From Phycisphaerae bacterium (GTDB taxonomy: Bacteria > Planctomycetota > Phycisphaerae > Sedimentisphaerales > Anaerobacaceae), in contig JAPLMX010000189.1 of the NCBI GenBank assembly GCA_026386805.1, positions 1 through 64,000 on the forward strand: 64,000 nt of DNA, given 5' to 3'. Under the pieces are notes generated by a model. It saw nothing but the letters and a program-made list of their open reading frames with translations, was not told the DNA's origin and did not search any database. Made by a program: the position numbers and the translations under genes. Below are positions 50,906 through 59,654 of this stretch, one piece after another; positions within the stretch are counted from its first letter, which is position 1; each line of letters opens with the position of its first letter.

Positions 50906-50995
50906 TGTCATCCTGAGCGCAGCGAAGGATCTTGTCTGAGAATTTTGGGATCCTCTCCTTCATAGGCCAGATGCTTCACTTCGTTCAGCATAACA
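50906..50995. repeat. TCATCCTGA-type inverted-repeat element
   Basis: The left arm TGTCATCCTGAGCGCAGCGA and an imperfect right arm CTTCACTTCGTTCAGCATAACA. It lies between the TIM-barrel gene and the enolase-superfamily gene. Confidence 0.55.
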
Positions 50996-51020
50996 AATCC
51001 CATCCGTCACATTGGGCCAT

Positions 51021-52421
51021 CTATTTCGAAAAGCCGGCTGCCTTTTCCGGCAACTGCCGCTTGATCTCGTCCAGCCGGTAGCCGAAGCCGGGGCCGCGAA
51101 TTGAGGACAGGTCCACCTCGCCGTTGCGCCGGCGGTAGAGTCCCGGATGCACGGCCTCTTCCGGCGCCGAGGCGGCCGGGTAGAACTGCATCGCATTCGT
51201 CTCGACGCCCATAATCGTCCCCGCGTAGGCCGCCAGCAGGCAATGCGGAATCTGGGCCAGCATGGGGTTGGTCAGGTCCTGGACCATGAGGGTCATGCCG
51301 TGCGCCTTGGCCCAACACAGGCTCAGCAGCGCGCCGGTTTGGGTTTTACAGGTCTTGAGGGCGACGCCGGTCCAGCCCAACTGCCGTCCGAGCCGGATCA
51401 GTTTCCAGTCGTGGGCGCTCTCGTCCATGAACAAAGGTTTGCGGGCCGAGACACTGTGCACGTCGATCTGGTTCGTCTCCAGGTCGTATGGGAACGGCTG
51501 CTCCACGTAGAGAATCATCTGATAGATGCGAGGATGGTCCTGCACGAGTCTATCCAGAAGCTCATTGACATAAGCCGGATTGGTGACGGTCGAGTTGAAA
51601 TCGCTGGTCAGCCAAAGGACGTTGTGCTTGAGGGCGATCTCGCCAACCTTGACCAGCCGGTCGTAGTCCCACGCGGCGTCGGTGCCGCGCAGCTTCACCT
51701 TGAGACACTTGAGCCCATCCCGCTCGATCCAATCGGGCAGAAGGACCGGATAGCCGTCTTTCGGTTCCTCGCCGGTAAGCTCCGAAGCGTCGAGCAGATC
51801 CTTACCACCGACCAAGTGCCAGGCGGGCATCCGCCGGGGGACCGGCAGCTTGAAGAAGTCGGCCGGGTACTTGCCCACAAAGGAGACCTTGCTGCCCACG
51901 GCCGGCTTGAGGAAGTAGCTCAAGTCCACGTTCATGTACCTGGCGTTGTACGTCTCATAGACCGGGACGCCCAGGAGCCGGCCGTAGGCGTCGTGCAGGG
52001 CGATATCGAACGGCGAGCAGCAGACGAGGGCCGCCAGCCAGGGCATCGGCTCCTTGCCGGCCCGCTGCTTGCGATTGAATGCCTTGAACAGATCCGGGAG
52101 CACGGACCGCCAGAAATCGTGTCCCACCTCGAGGGGATGACCCTTGCCCCGAAAATACGCCCACGCCTGGGCGAGCTGCCGGCAGAACTCCTGCATGGCG
52201 TCGCACCGCTCCTGGTAAGCGATACTGCTCGGCCAGGTCCACTGGACGCTCAGCGGGGTCTCGCCCCAGCCTTGAGCCCGTCCCTCCTTGCCGGCGACAG
52301 TCATGCACACTCGCGCGCAGATCACCGACGTGAGCGTCTCGGGTCCAAACTTCAGGGGCACTCGCGTCGTCACCGGGAGGAAGTACAAATCGACGGAAAC
52401 AGGATGGATGTCGATCCCCAT
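51021..52421 (-). CDS. Enolase-superfamily (mandelate racemase-like) protein
   Basis: A 466-residue protein with the enolase-superfamily plan. A capping domain precedes a barrel carrying KVKLRG (catalytic Lys), the metal acids in LTSDFNS, LYVEQPFPYD and FMDESAHDW, and the second-side KTCKTQTG. Acid-sugar dehydratase or racemase activity is likely, but the substrate is unknown. GAGGT lies just before the ATG. A large N-terminal region (residues 60-200) is longer than in mandelate racemase. Confidence 0.8.
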   Translation of the reverse strand: MGIDIHPVSVDLYFLPVTTRVPLKFGPETLTSVICARVCMTVAGKEGRAQGWGETPLSVQWTWPSSIAYQERCDAMQEFCRQLAQAWAYFRGKGHPLEVGHDFWRSVLPDLFKAFNRKQRAGKEPMPWLAALVCCSPFDIALHDAYGRLLGVPVYETYNARYMNVDLSYFLKPAVGSKVSFVGKYPADFFKLPVPRRMPAWHLVGGKDLLDASELTGEEPKDGYPVLLPDWIERDGLKCLKVKLRGTDAAWDYDRLVKVGEIALKHNVLWLTSDFNSTVTNPAYVNELLDRLVQDHPRIYQMILYVEQPFPYDLETNQIDVHSVSARKPLFMDESAHDWKLIRLGRQLGWTGVALKTCKTQTGALLSLCWAKAHGMTLMVQDLTNPMLAQIPHCLLAAYAGTIMGVETNAMQFYPAASAPEEAVHPGLYRRRNGEVDLSSIRGPGFGYRLDEIKRQLPEKAAGFSK

Positions 52422-52539
52422 ATTACCTCACTACTTCAAAACGAGCCGTCCCAGGGACAACTCAACCGGCACAAGGCAAGGTTTAAGGTTTGTGCCGGGG
52501 ATTGTCAACGCTTAGTTTATCGCTTGATCGAATCCGCCC

Positions 52540-52568
52540 TTGCGAAGCCATTTTTCGCCGGGTATAGT
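52540..52568 (+). promoter_or_regulatory. Promoter for the Gfo/Idh/MocA gene at 52766
   Basis: TTGCGA (52540-52545), a 17-base spacer and TATAGT (52563-52568), about 190 bases before the start. No gene is seen in the long leader. Confidence 0.5.
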
Positions 52569-52765
52569 GACTCGTCCAAAGGGCGATTTCGGTCAGCCAA
52601 AGCGGCCTTTTCGGTTGCTTTGCCGGCTTGAACTTCTATAATCGCCCCAGGTCATTGTACAGGAGGAAAACACGTTTCGGGCTGCAAGGCCCCGTGAGCA
52701 CATTCATCGAGAACAGAGAGCTTCTGCAAAATGGAGATTAGGCTTACTTATTGAAAGGAGCAGGT

Positions 52766-53938
52766 ATGAAACTCGACCGGAAGTTGAGAATGGGTTTGAT
52801 CGGCGGAGGCCCCGGGGCGTTCATCGGTGAGGTTCACCGCAAGGCCTCTCGTCTCGATGGGGAGATTGAGCTGGTGGCCGGAGCGTTCGATATCGATCCC
52901 CAGAAATCCAAGGACATGGGCAAGAGTCTCGCCTTGAACGCCAAACGCGTGTACAGCAATTATACCGACATGATTAAGGCCGAGTCCGCCCTGCCTCCGG
53001 AGCAGCGGATCGACTTCGTCTCGGTGACGACGCCCAACAACTGGCACTTCCCGATTACGCGGGACTTCCTCAAGGCGGGCTTCCACGTCATGTGCGAAAA
53101 ACCCATGACCCTCGACTCCAAGGAGGCGAAGGAGTTGCAGACGCTCGTGAAGAAAACCGGCTTGGTCTTCGGCCTGATGCACAACTACACAGGCTACCCG
53201 ATGGTGAAGCTCGCCCGCGACATGGTGAAAAAGGGCGAGCTGGGCAAGATCCGCAAGATCGTCGTGCAGTACCCGCAAGGCTGGCTGGCCACGGCCCTGG
53301 AAAAGACGGGCCAGATGCAGGCCAGTTGGCGGACCGACCCAAAGCAAACCGGCGCCGGCGGCTGTGTCGGCGACATCGGCACCCACGCCGCGAACTTGGC
53401 CGAGTATATCTCCGGCCTGAAGATCACCCACATCTGCGCCGATCTGACGACCTTCGTCGCCGGGCGGCTGGTGGACGATGACTGCAACTGCCTGCTCAAA
53501 TTCGACAATGGGGCCAAGGGCGTCTTGCACGCCAGCCAGATCTCCATCGGCGAAGAGAACAACCTCGCGATCTGGGTTCACGGCGAGAAGGCGAGCCTCG
53601 AATGGCACCAGGAGAACCCGAACTACGTGTACGTCCGGCAGATGGATAAGCCCGAAGAGGTCTGGAAGCGAGGCAATGGGTACGTCGGCGCCTACAGCCC
53701 GGCCGCCGGTCGCGGCACCCGCCTGCCCTCCGGCCATCCGGAAGCCTTCCTTGAGGCCTTCGCCAACAACTACATGAACTTCTGCGAGACCGTCAAATGC
53801 AAGATCGCCGGCGAGAAGCCGAGCGACCTGGCCCTGGACTTTCCCGGCGTCGAAGCCGGCGTCCGCGGCCTGCTCTTCATCGAGACAGTCGTGGCCAGTT
53901 CCAAGAGCGACCAGAAGTGGACCCCGATGGGGAAATAG
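52766..53938 (+). CDS. Gfo/Idh/MocA family oxidoreductase (cytoplasmic)
   Basis: A 390-residue dehydrogenase with Rossmann MGLIGGGPGAFIGEVHR, CEKPMTL and GGCVGDIGTHAANLAEY. The long insertion after the first strand and FGLMHNYTGYPMVKLARDM match a clade often found beside hydroxypyruvate-isomerase-like genes, as here. The ATG at 52766 has AAGGAG 6 bases upstream. Substrate is probably a hexose or keto-sugar derivative. Confidence 0.9.
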   Translation: MKLDRKLRMGLIGGGPGAFIGEVHRKASRLDGEIELVAGAFDIDPQKSKDMGKSLALNAKRVYSNYTDMIKAESALPPEQRIDFVSVTTPNNWHFPITRDFLKAGFHVMCEKPMTLDSKEAKELQTLVKKTGLVFGLMHNYTGYPMVKLARDMVKKGELGKIRKIVVQYPQGWLATALEKTGQMQASWRTDPKQTGAGGCVGDIGTHAANLAEYISGLKITHICADLTTFVAGRLVDDDCNCLLKFDNGAKGVLHASQISIGEENNLAIWVHGEKASLEWHQENPNYVYVRQMDKPEEVWKRGNGYVGAYSPAAGRGTRLPSGHPEAFLEAFANNYMNFCETVKCKIAGEKPSDLALDFPGVEAGVRGLLFIETVVASSKSDQKWTPMGK

Positions 53939-53971
53939 CCTACGTGTCCAGCCTGCCGGTTTTGCCTCGCC

Positions 53972-54062
53972 GGGTGGCACCGCCAAACTTGTTTGACGGT
54001 GCTGCTTCGATGGGCTTGACCGTCTGAAGGCCCACGGGCAAACGAGTTTGCCCGTGCCACCC
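53972..54062. repeat. Compound palindrome (GGGTGGCAC arms)
   Basis: GGGTGGCACCGCCAAACTTG on the left and AAACGAGTTTGCCCGTGCCACCC-type sequence on the right are inverted relatives, each with an inner hairpin. It is closely related to 33985-34076 and lies between two same-strand genes. Confidence 0.65.
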
Positions 54063-54117
54063 GGGACAGAGTAGAGCCGGTAAGGTTGGGTATATACTAA
54101 TTGCCAGGAGCATTCGC

Positions 54118-55056
54118 ATGAAAGACCAGCAAAACGATTCTCGCCTCTCTCGACGGGGCTTCCTTTCGAGTGCCGCGGCGGCAACGGTGGCGGTCTCGGC
54201 GGTATCGTCTATGAGCAAGGCCGCCGAATCGCCGAAGAAGTTCAAGCTCAAGTACGCGCCGAGCCTGGGCCAATTCCAGGAACATGCGGGCAAAGACCCG
54301 ATCGACCAGATCAAGTTCATGGCGGACGAGGGCTTTTCGGCCATGTTCGACAACGGCCTGCCGGGCAAGCCGCCGGAACTCCAGGCGAAGATCGCCGCGG
54401 AAATGGCTCGCCTCGGCATGACCCTCGGGCCCTTCGTCATGTACGCCGACTTCAGCAAGGCGACCCTCGTCACGCCGGACCAGGAAGTCCGCGACATGAT
54501 CGTCAAACGCACGAAAGAGGCCGTGGAGACCTCCAAGCGGGCCAACGCCAAGTGGGCGCTCATTGCCCCCGGATTGTGCAGCCAAAAGCTGGAATGGGAC
54601 TATCAGACCGCCAACCTGATCGACAATCTGCGGCGCTGCGCCGAGGTCGCGGAGCCCGCCGGCATGGTCATCGTGATTGAGCCCCTCAACTGGTGGGCCA
54701 ATCACCCGGGCCTGTTCCTCCAGAAGGTCCCGCAGGCCTACCTCATCTGCAAAGCGGTCAACAGCCCGTCCGTCAAGATCGTCAACGACCTGTACCACCA
54801 GCAGATCACCGAAGGAAACCTCATTCCCAATATTGATAAGACCTATAGTGAGATCGCGGCGTTCCACCTCGGCGACAATCCCGGCCGAAACGAGCCAGGC
54901 ACCGGAGAGATCAACTACAAGAACATCTTCCGGCACTTGGCCAAGAAGGGCTATCAGGGCACGCTGTGCATGGAGCACGGCAAGAGCAAACGGGGCAAGG
55001 AAGGCGAGCGAGCCGTGATCGACGCCTACCGAGCCTGCGACAGTTTTGAAGTGTAG
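54118..55056 (+). CDS. Tat-exported hydroxypyruvate isomerase-like TIM barrel
   Basis: A 312-residue barrel with Tat signal LSRRGFLSSAAAATVAVS. Motifs VIVIEPLNWWANHPG, VKIVNDLYHQQITEGN, FHLGDNPGRNEPGTGEINY and TLCMEHGKSK are the metal-site pattern of the Hyi/hydroxypyruvate isomerase branch. The paired dehydrogenase upstream suggests a joint pathway. The protein is exported while that dehydrogenase is not. A strong terminator follows. Confidence 0.86.
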   Translation: MKDQQNDSRLSRRGFLSSAAAATVAVSAVSSMSKAAESPKKFKLKYAPSLGQFQEHAGKDPIDQIKFMADEGFSAMFDNGLPGKPPELQAKIAAEMARLGMTLGPFVMYADFSKATLVTPDQEVRDMIVKRTKEAVETSKRANAKWALIAPGLCSQKLEWDYQTANLIDNLRRCAEVAEPAGMVIVIEPLNWWANHPGLFLQKVPQAYLICKAVNSPSVKIVNDLYHQQITEGNLIPNIDKTYSEIAAFHLGDNPGRNEPGTGEINYKNIFRHLAKKGYQGTLCMEHGKSKRGKEGERAVIDAYRACDSFEV

Positions 55057-55142
55057 AAGGCGAGTTCCAAGTGTGAAGTTTGAAGTGGCAAGCAGGAAGT
55101 CGCAAGACTCCCAGCTTCAAACTTGAAACTTCACACTTGACA
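55057..55142. repeat. Word-like inverted repeat (AAGTGTGAAGTTTGAAG / CTTCAAACTTGAAACTTCACAC)
   Basis: The left words are answered by AACTTGAAACTTCACACTTG on the right, with about 30 bases between. The words are the same as at 41013. Confidence 0.6.
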
Positions 55143-55144
55143 CT

Positions 55145-55184
55145 AAAAAAAAGAAGTCGCGCCATCCTTGACGCGACTTCTTTC
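55145..55184. terminator. Bidirectional terminator between convergent genes
   Basis: AAAAAAAAGAAGTCGCG and CGCGACTTCTTT pair across a 10-base loop, with A and T runs on either side. It serves the hydroxypyruvate-isomerase-like gene and the convergent SH3 gene. Confidence 0.85.
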
Positions 55185-55229
55185 ATTCCGGCGAATCGAT
55201 AACCTACGTCCTTGCAGGGTCGGTTCGAA

Positions 55230-56465
55230 TCACTTGTCGGAATCGAGAAGGACGATCTCGGTGAATTCAATGAAGGCCCGGCCCGTGGCCTCACTCGCCG
55301 AGATCTTGCCGACCAAACCGACTTTGCGGCCGATGAGCTTGCTGAAGTCCGTATTGACGGCCGCTCCGACCGGCGTCACGTAGCAGATGGTCTTGCCAGC
55401 GTCATCGAGGATGCGATACCGTTGGGTCTGCCCCGTACCGGTGTAGACACTGGAAGTCTCCAGCGTGCCCACGACGGCAAACTTGCTGCTATCGGGGATT
55501 TGGCCCAGTTTCGTGGTTCGCGCCTCGTCGATCTTGGCGTTCGTCTTCTGCAACTGTTTATCCTGCTGACTCACCTCTTTGGCCACCGTGCAGGCCAACT
55601 CGTACCGTTCCACCTGCTTGAGGGTGAAATCCGCGTAGCGGGCCGCACGGCCGCCATCCTTGCTGGCCGCAAGCGCCGCCAACTTCTTCTTGACGTCCGT
55701 ATAGTTCTGCTCCCCAAGGGGCTTGTTGTGCTCGGCCTTCATCTTATCGACGAGGGCATAGTACAGGTCGAGGCCCGTCAACGTCACCGCGTTCGGGTCC
55801 CCCGGCTTCTTCACCGTTGTCGGCTTGGCCGCCGCGTTCGTTTCGGCCGCAGGCGCCTTGGCAAGCGGCTTATCCACGCGCTGGACGAACTGACTGCTGA
55901 CCCAAAGGCAGGCGCCCTGCGGAGGGGCGATCTTGTAGTAGTCGTCCTTCTCTTCGCCGAGCAGCTTCACGGCCTGCCCCCGGCTGAGCACCACCTGCTT
56001 ACTGGTGGAATACTTCGCCTCTTGCGTATCCGATCCCGTGTAGACGCCGACATTGTCGCCGGTGACGACGCCCATCGTCGGATTCTGCAGAGTGATGCTC
56101 ACGTACTGCATCGAGATCCACGAGAAGCAGCCTGGGGGCGGAATGATGGCGGACCAGCCCTGCTGCGACTTGATGACTTGGACACGGTCGCCCGCATAGA
56201 GCTTGGCGCACTGATAGAACTGCGTGCCGGGACCGGAGCGAATGAACACGTCGTTGCCCGTGACCTCGGCCACGTAAGACTCATTCACCGTCCCGGCGGC
56301 CGCTGCCTCGTTGGGCAGCGCGATGGGGCCGCGAGGCGCATTGACATCCTGAGCCCATCCCGCCGCCGGCAAGATCAGCACCACGGCCAGCAGCCCAGCC
56401 AAAACCCAACCCAAATACACCGTCACACGTACACAACGCTCGGGAGAATAGGCGCGAGCCTGCAT
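55230..56465 (-). CDS. Exported SH3-domain (SH3b) protein
   Basis: A 411-residue envelope protein. A signal peptide (TVYLGWVLAGLLAVVLILPAAGWAQ) is followed by two bacterial SH3 domains (VAEVTGNDVFIRSGPGTQFYQC, about 65-125, and VVTGDNVGVYTGSD, about 130-195). A Lys/Ala-rich linker, a helical stretch (about 250-330) and a C-terminal OB-like beta domain (VVGTLETSSVYTGTGQTQRYRIL) come after. SH3b domains usually bind peptidoglycan peptides. There is no hydrolase domain. Confidence 0.75.
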   Translation of the reverse strand: MQARAYSPERCVRVTVYLGWVLAGLLAVVLILPAAGWAQDVNAPRGPIALPNEAAAAGTVNESYVAEVTGNDVFIRSGPGTQFYQCAKLYAGDRVQVIKSQQGWSAIIPPPGCFSWISMQYVSITLQNPTMGVVTGDNVGVYTGSDTQEAKYSTSKQVVLSRGQAVKLLGEEKDDYYKIAPPQGACLWVSSQFVQRVDKPLAKAPAAETNAAAKPTTVKKPGDPNAVTLTGLDLYYALVDKMKAEHNKPLGEQNYTDVKKKLAALAASKDGGRAARYADFTLKQVERYELACTVAKEVSQQDKQLQKTNAKIDEARTTKLGQIPDSSKFAVVGTLETSSVYTGTGQTQRYRILDDAGKTICYVTPVGAAVNTDFSKLIGRKVGLVGKISASEATGRAFIEFTEIVLLDSDK

Positions 56466-56603
56466 CGTTTGGCCTCCTAAAACATTGCCTTGGAACAGCC
56501 CGCAGGTAGGGCGATCCTTCAGGTATCACGTTACGGCTCTTCACCCGGCGTGTCAAGCCCCATGTGCTTTTTGACGCGACAATTACGCAGAAAAATGTGT
56601 GCT

Positions 56604-57806
56604 TCACGGACTTAGTCGCGCCAACTCGTCGTGACACATCTGCACTTGCCCGGGGTCGGTGAGCCGCTCGGCGGCCTTCTGGAGGTGCTGGACAGCCTTC
56701 TGGGGCTCGTGCAAATAGCGGGAGTAGAGGATGCCGAGCATCAATTCCACCTGCTCGGTGTATTCGTAGGTGGTGCTGTAGTGCGCCAGGAACTGCTCGT
56801 AGGCCCGGGCCGCTTCGACGGTCCGGTGATCGCTCACGAATTGGTTGGCGATGTCCAGCAGTTGCTGGCGCGGCAGCAACTGTCCGGGGTCCAGCCTCAT
56901 CAGCTCGACGTAAAGGTCGGCCGCCGCAGGCAGGTTGCGCTGCTCGATCCGGCCACTGATGTCGCGGCGAATCTGCTCGATCTTCTCCTGATGTTGACCG
57001 TCGCTGCGCACCCGCGCTTCCACGCGACGACGGCCCCCCACCGCCGAGAACGGATCGTAGCCCGCCGCGACAGTGTCGCGATATTGCCGACGACGATTCC
57101 ACTGCCGGATCATCACCCACAAGTCGTAGTGGGTCCCGCTGAGAATCCTCGTCGCCAAAAGCGCCAGCATCAGGCCGATCCCATACACGTACCCGGCCAA
57201 ATGCGCCTCGTAGGCGACCGCCGGGGTGATGCGGGAGATCAGGTTATCGAAGATGATCAGTTTGAAGCCGATGAAATACAGGGCGGGAATCTCGAACGTC
57301 CCGATGAAAAGGACGACCCAATAGAGCACCGTGATCTGGGTCTGCGGGAAAAGAACAAGGTAGGCCCCGATGACAGCCGAGATCGCGCCGCTGGCGCCGA
57401 GCGTTGGAACGATGGACGACGTGTGCAGGACGGCAAAGCCCAGGCCGCTGACAATGGCGCCCGTCAGGTAGAAGACCACGTACCGCAAGTGCCCGAGCTT
57501 GTCATTGATGTTGTTGCCGAACAAGTAGAGGAAGAACATATTACTGACGATGTGTGCGATGCCGCCGTGCAAGAACGCATACGACAGAAACTGCCAATAA
57601 TGCCAGTAACGGGGCACCAGGACCCACTCGATCGCCCAGGGGCGGATGGGGAGCGAAAGGATGTGGCCGCCGATCAGGTACGCGTACTGCCTCTCGAACG
57701 AGTACGACAGAAGGAATAGGACGATATTGATAAGGATCAGGACATAGTTGGCGTAGGGAGTCCGCCTGGGCCAGATACTCGTCCGAATCGGCAGCAGTAG
57801 CAGCAT
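56604..57806 (-). CDS. Rhomboid-family intramembrane serine protease with helical C-terminal domain
   Basis: A 400-residue inner-membrane protease. Six hydrophobic segments occupy about 17-235. The catalytic pair is S139 in GASGAISAVIG and H202 in YEAHLAGYVYG, with the HGGIAHIVSNMFFLYLFG motif near 80-98. After residue 240 a basic linker leads to a soluble helical region (about 270-400) with TPR-like repeats (AADLYVELMRLDPGQ, AARAYEQFLAHY). Its substrates are unknown. Confidence 0.88.
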   Translation of the reverse strand: MLLLLPIRTSIWPRRTPYANYVLILINIVLFLLSYSFERQYAYLIGGHILSLPIRPWAIEWVLVPRYWHYWQFLSYAFLHGGIAHIVSNMFFLYLFGNNINDKLGHLRYVVFYLTGAIVSGLGFAVLHTSSIVPTLGASGAISAVIGAYLVLFPQTQITVLYWVVLFIGTFEIPALYFIGFKLIIFDNLISRITPAVAYEAHLAGYVYGIGLMLALLATRILSGTHYDLWVMIRQWNRRRQYRDTVAAGYDPFSAVGGRRRVEARVRSDGQHQEKIEQIRRDISGRIEQRNLPAAADLYVELMRLDPGQLLPRQQLLDIANQFVSDHRTVEAARAYEQFLAHYSTTYEYTEQVELMLGILYSRYLHEPQKAVQHLQKAAERLTDPGQVQMCHDELARLSP

Positions 57807-57859
57807 CGGTCACGGTTCTCAAGAATGATCAGCCGGCAATTCCGTCGAAGCACGGACTC

Positions 57860-57888
57860 ATTCTAACGGCTCACCGCAGGACCGACAA
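57860..57888 (-). promoter_or_regulatory. Promoter for the rhomboid gene
   Basis: On the minus strand TTGTCG (57883-57888), a 17-base spacer and TAGAAT (57860-57865), about 55 bases before the start. Confidence 0.5.
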
Positions 57889-57899
57889 GAAAGGAAAAA

Positions 57900-57923
57900 G
57901 GACGGCAGCCCTGGCCGCCGTCC
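57900..57923 (-). terminator. Terminator-like hairpin facing the minus strand
   Basis: GGACGGC/GCCGTCC-type arms form a hairpin that on the minus strand is followed by TTTTTCCTTT. No minus-strand gene is recognised between 57924 and 58463 that it would end, so it may serve an unseen transcript. Confidence 0.45.
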
Positions 57924-58191
57924 CGCGTGTGAAAACGGGTCTTGAAGGAGGACAGTCAAAAAACCCAAACGCGAGCGGTAGCGCTTGAAACCACTTCTCC
58001 CCTGCGGAAAACACCGCCCACTGTCCGATCCGCAATGACCACCCCTCCGATCTGTCCCGCTCTACTGAAAGTATAACTACCAAATCGCGCGAAGCCAAAT
58101 GACCCCGTGAGAAGCCTCCCGCTGCCGGATACCTGCGGATCGGTAGCGCGTTGCCCGTGCCGCAGGGCAAACGCGAAGTCGTCTGACTTTC

Positions 58192-58302
58192 GGGTGGCAG
58201 CGTCAAGCGCAGCGCCCCTCCTGAGCCTGCCGAAGGATTGGCGATGGCGGCTTTGCCATGGTAACACCATCGCCAAGGCCTTCGGCCTTGACGCTGCCAC
58301 CC
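58192..58302. repeat. Compound palindrome (GGGTGGCAGCGTCAAG arms)
   Basis: The left arm GGGTGGCAGCGTCAAG and right arm CTTGACGCTGCCACCC form a perfect 16-bp inverted repeat. Inside are a GGCGATGG/CCATCGCC pair and AAGGCCTTCGGCCTT. It is closely related to the element at 34652. Confidence 0.7.
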
Positions 58303-58463
58303 GTTGCCGAAGACGGCGACGCGTCCGACGGATCCGCTTCCGGGACTTTGCGTTCGCCCTGGTCCGTGCCGGCGGAGAGCTTGTCGTACACCCTCGGGCG
58401 AGGTAGACTGCTGGCACCGGCGGCCAGAGAAGAACCGCCAGATTCAAGGAGGTACGGCTGAAG

Positions 58464-59555
58464 ATGAATCCGGAGAGCATCACGCAACGCGTCAGGGGCG
58501 TTCGGGCGGAACTGAGCAACAGGCGATGCGACGCCCTGGTCCTTACCAAACCTGCGAATGTCACCTATGTAACCGGCTTCTCGGGCGAAGATAGCTGGGC
58601 CGTTGTCGCCGGCGGCGCGGTGTACCTTCTGACGGACAGCCGCTACACCGAGCAGGCACAGAAGGAGTGCCCTCAGGCAAGCATCGTCGAGCGAAAAGGA
58701 GCCATTACCGAGGCGGCCGGCAAGCTCCTGGGAAAACTCAAGTCCGCGAGGACCGTCGCCGTGGAGAAATCCATCTCGCTCGCACAGTATCAGACCTTCA
58801 AGAAGAACGTCGGGGCCCGGTTGAAGGCCGTGGACGGTCTCGTCGAGGACCTGCGGAGCGTCAAGGACAGGAACGAGCTGGCCGCGATCCGGTCTGCCGC
58901 CGCCATCGCCGCGACGGCGTTCGAGAGGGCCGTGCGCCACCTCAGGCCGGGGATCACGGAAAGCGAGCTGGCCGGAATACTCGATCTGGAAATGCGAAGG
59001 CGAGGGGCGAAGGTTGGCTTCGAGACGATTGTCGCCTTCGGGCCCAACGGCTCCCGGCCGCACCATCAACCCTCACAAAGGAAGCTCGGCGAGCGCGATA
59101 CCATCCTGATCGACTTCGGGGCCAGATACAACGGCTACTGTTGCGATATCACGCGCTCGTTCGCCTTCGGCAAGCCGGTCCCCGCCTACTGCCGGGCCTA
59201 TGAGGCCGTCGAGAAGGCGCAAGCCGCCGCGATACGAGCAGCCAAAGCCGGGGCCAAATTGGTGGAGGTCGATGCCGCCGCCAGAAACGCGATTCGCGAG
59301 AGCGGCCTGCCCGTCTATGGCCACGGAACCGGGCATGGTTTCGGCCTCGAGATCCACGAGATCCCCTTTCTCAAGGAAGAGGCAAAGGGCAAACTGAAGA
59401 CCGGCCAGATCATCACCATCGAGCCCGGCGTCTACCTTCCGGGCAAACTCGGCGTCCGGATCGAGGACGACATCCTCATCACCGATAACGGCTGCGAGCT
59501 TCTCACGGGAGCCTGCCCGCGCAGGTCGCCTCTGGAGGCCGCCGGGAGAAAGTGA
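58464..59555 (+). CDS. pepQ: Xaa-Pro aminopeptidase (M24 family)
   Basis: A 363-residue cytoplasmic dimetal peptidase that removes residues next to proline. The creatinase-like N-terminal domain (about 1-130) is followed by the pita-bread fold. Metal ligands are visible in LIDFGARYNGYCCDITRSF (two Asp), GTGHGFGLEIHE (His), TIEPGVYLPG (Glu) and RIEDDILIT (Glu). GGAGG lies upstream at a somewhat long distance. PepP/PepQ assignment is not certain. Confidence 0.88.
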   Translation: MNPESITQRVRGVRAELSNRRCDALVLTKPANVTYVTGFSGEDSWAVVAGGAVYLLTDSRYTEQAQKECPQASIVERKGAITEAAGKLLGKLKSARTVAVEKSISLAQYQTFKKNVGARLKAVDGLVEDLRSVKDRNELAAIRSAAAIAATAFERAVRHLRPGITESELAGILDLEMRRRGAKVGFETIVAFGPNGSRPHHQPSQRKLGERDTILIDFGARYNGYCCDITRSFAFGKPVPAYCRAYEAVEKAQAAAIRAAKAGAKLVEVDAAARNAIRESGLPVYGHGTGHGFGLEIHEIPFLKEEAKGKLKTGQIITIEPGVYLPGKLGVRIEDDILITDNGCELLTGACPRRSPLEAAGRK

Positions 59556-59620
59556 GATTGTTGATTTCTGATTTTTGATTTATGAATCAACAATCAAACA
59601 TCACACTTCAAACTTGTGGA
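59556..59620. repeat. Word-like repeat (GATTGTTGATTTCTGATTTTTGATT / AATCAACAATC)
   Basis: TGTTGATTTCTGATTTTTG words on the left are mirrored by ATGAATCAACAATCAAACATC on the right, between convergent genes. Confidence 0.5.
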
Positions 59621-59654
59621 AACCGCCTCACGTCACTACGGACGGCGAAAGTCT

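Noticed and set aside
57956..58564. Minus-strand frame before the M24 peptidase that could use the hairpin at 57900 as terminator
   Set aside because: It crosses the compound palindrome at 58192-58302 and has no recognisable domain or ribosome site.
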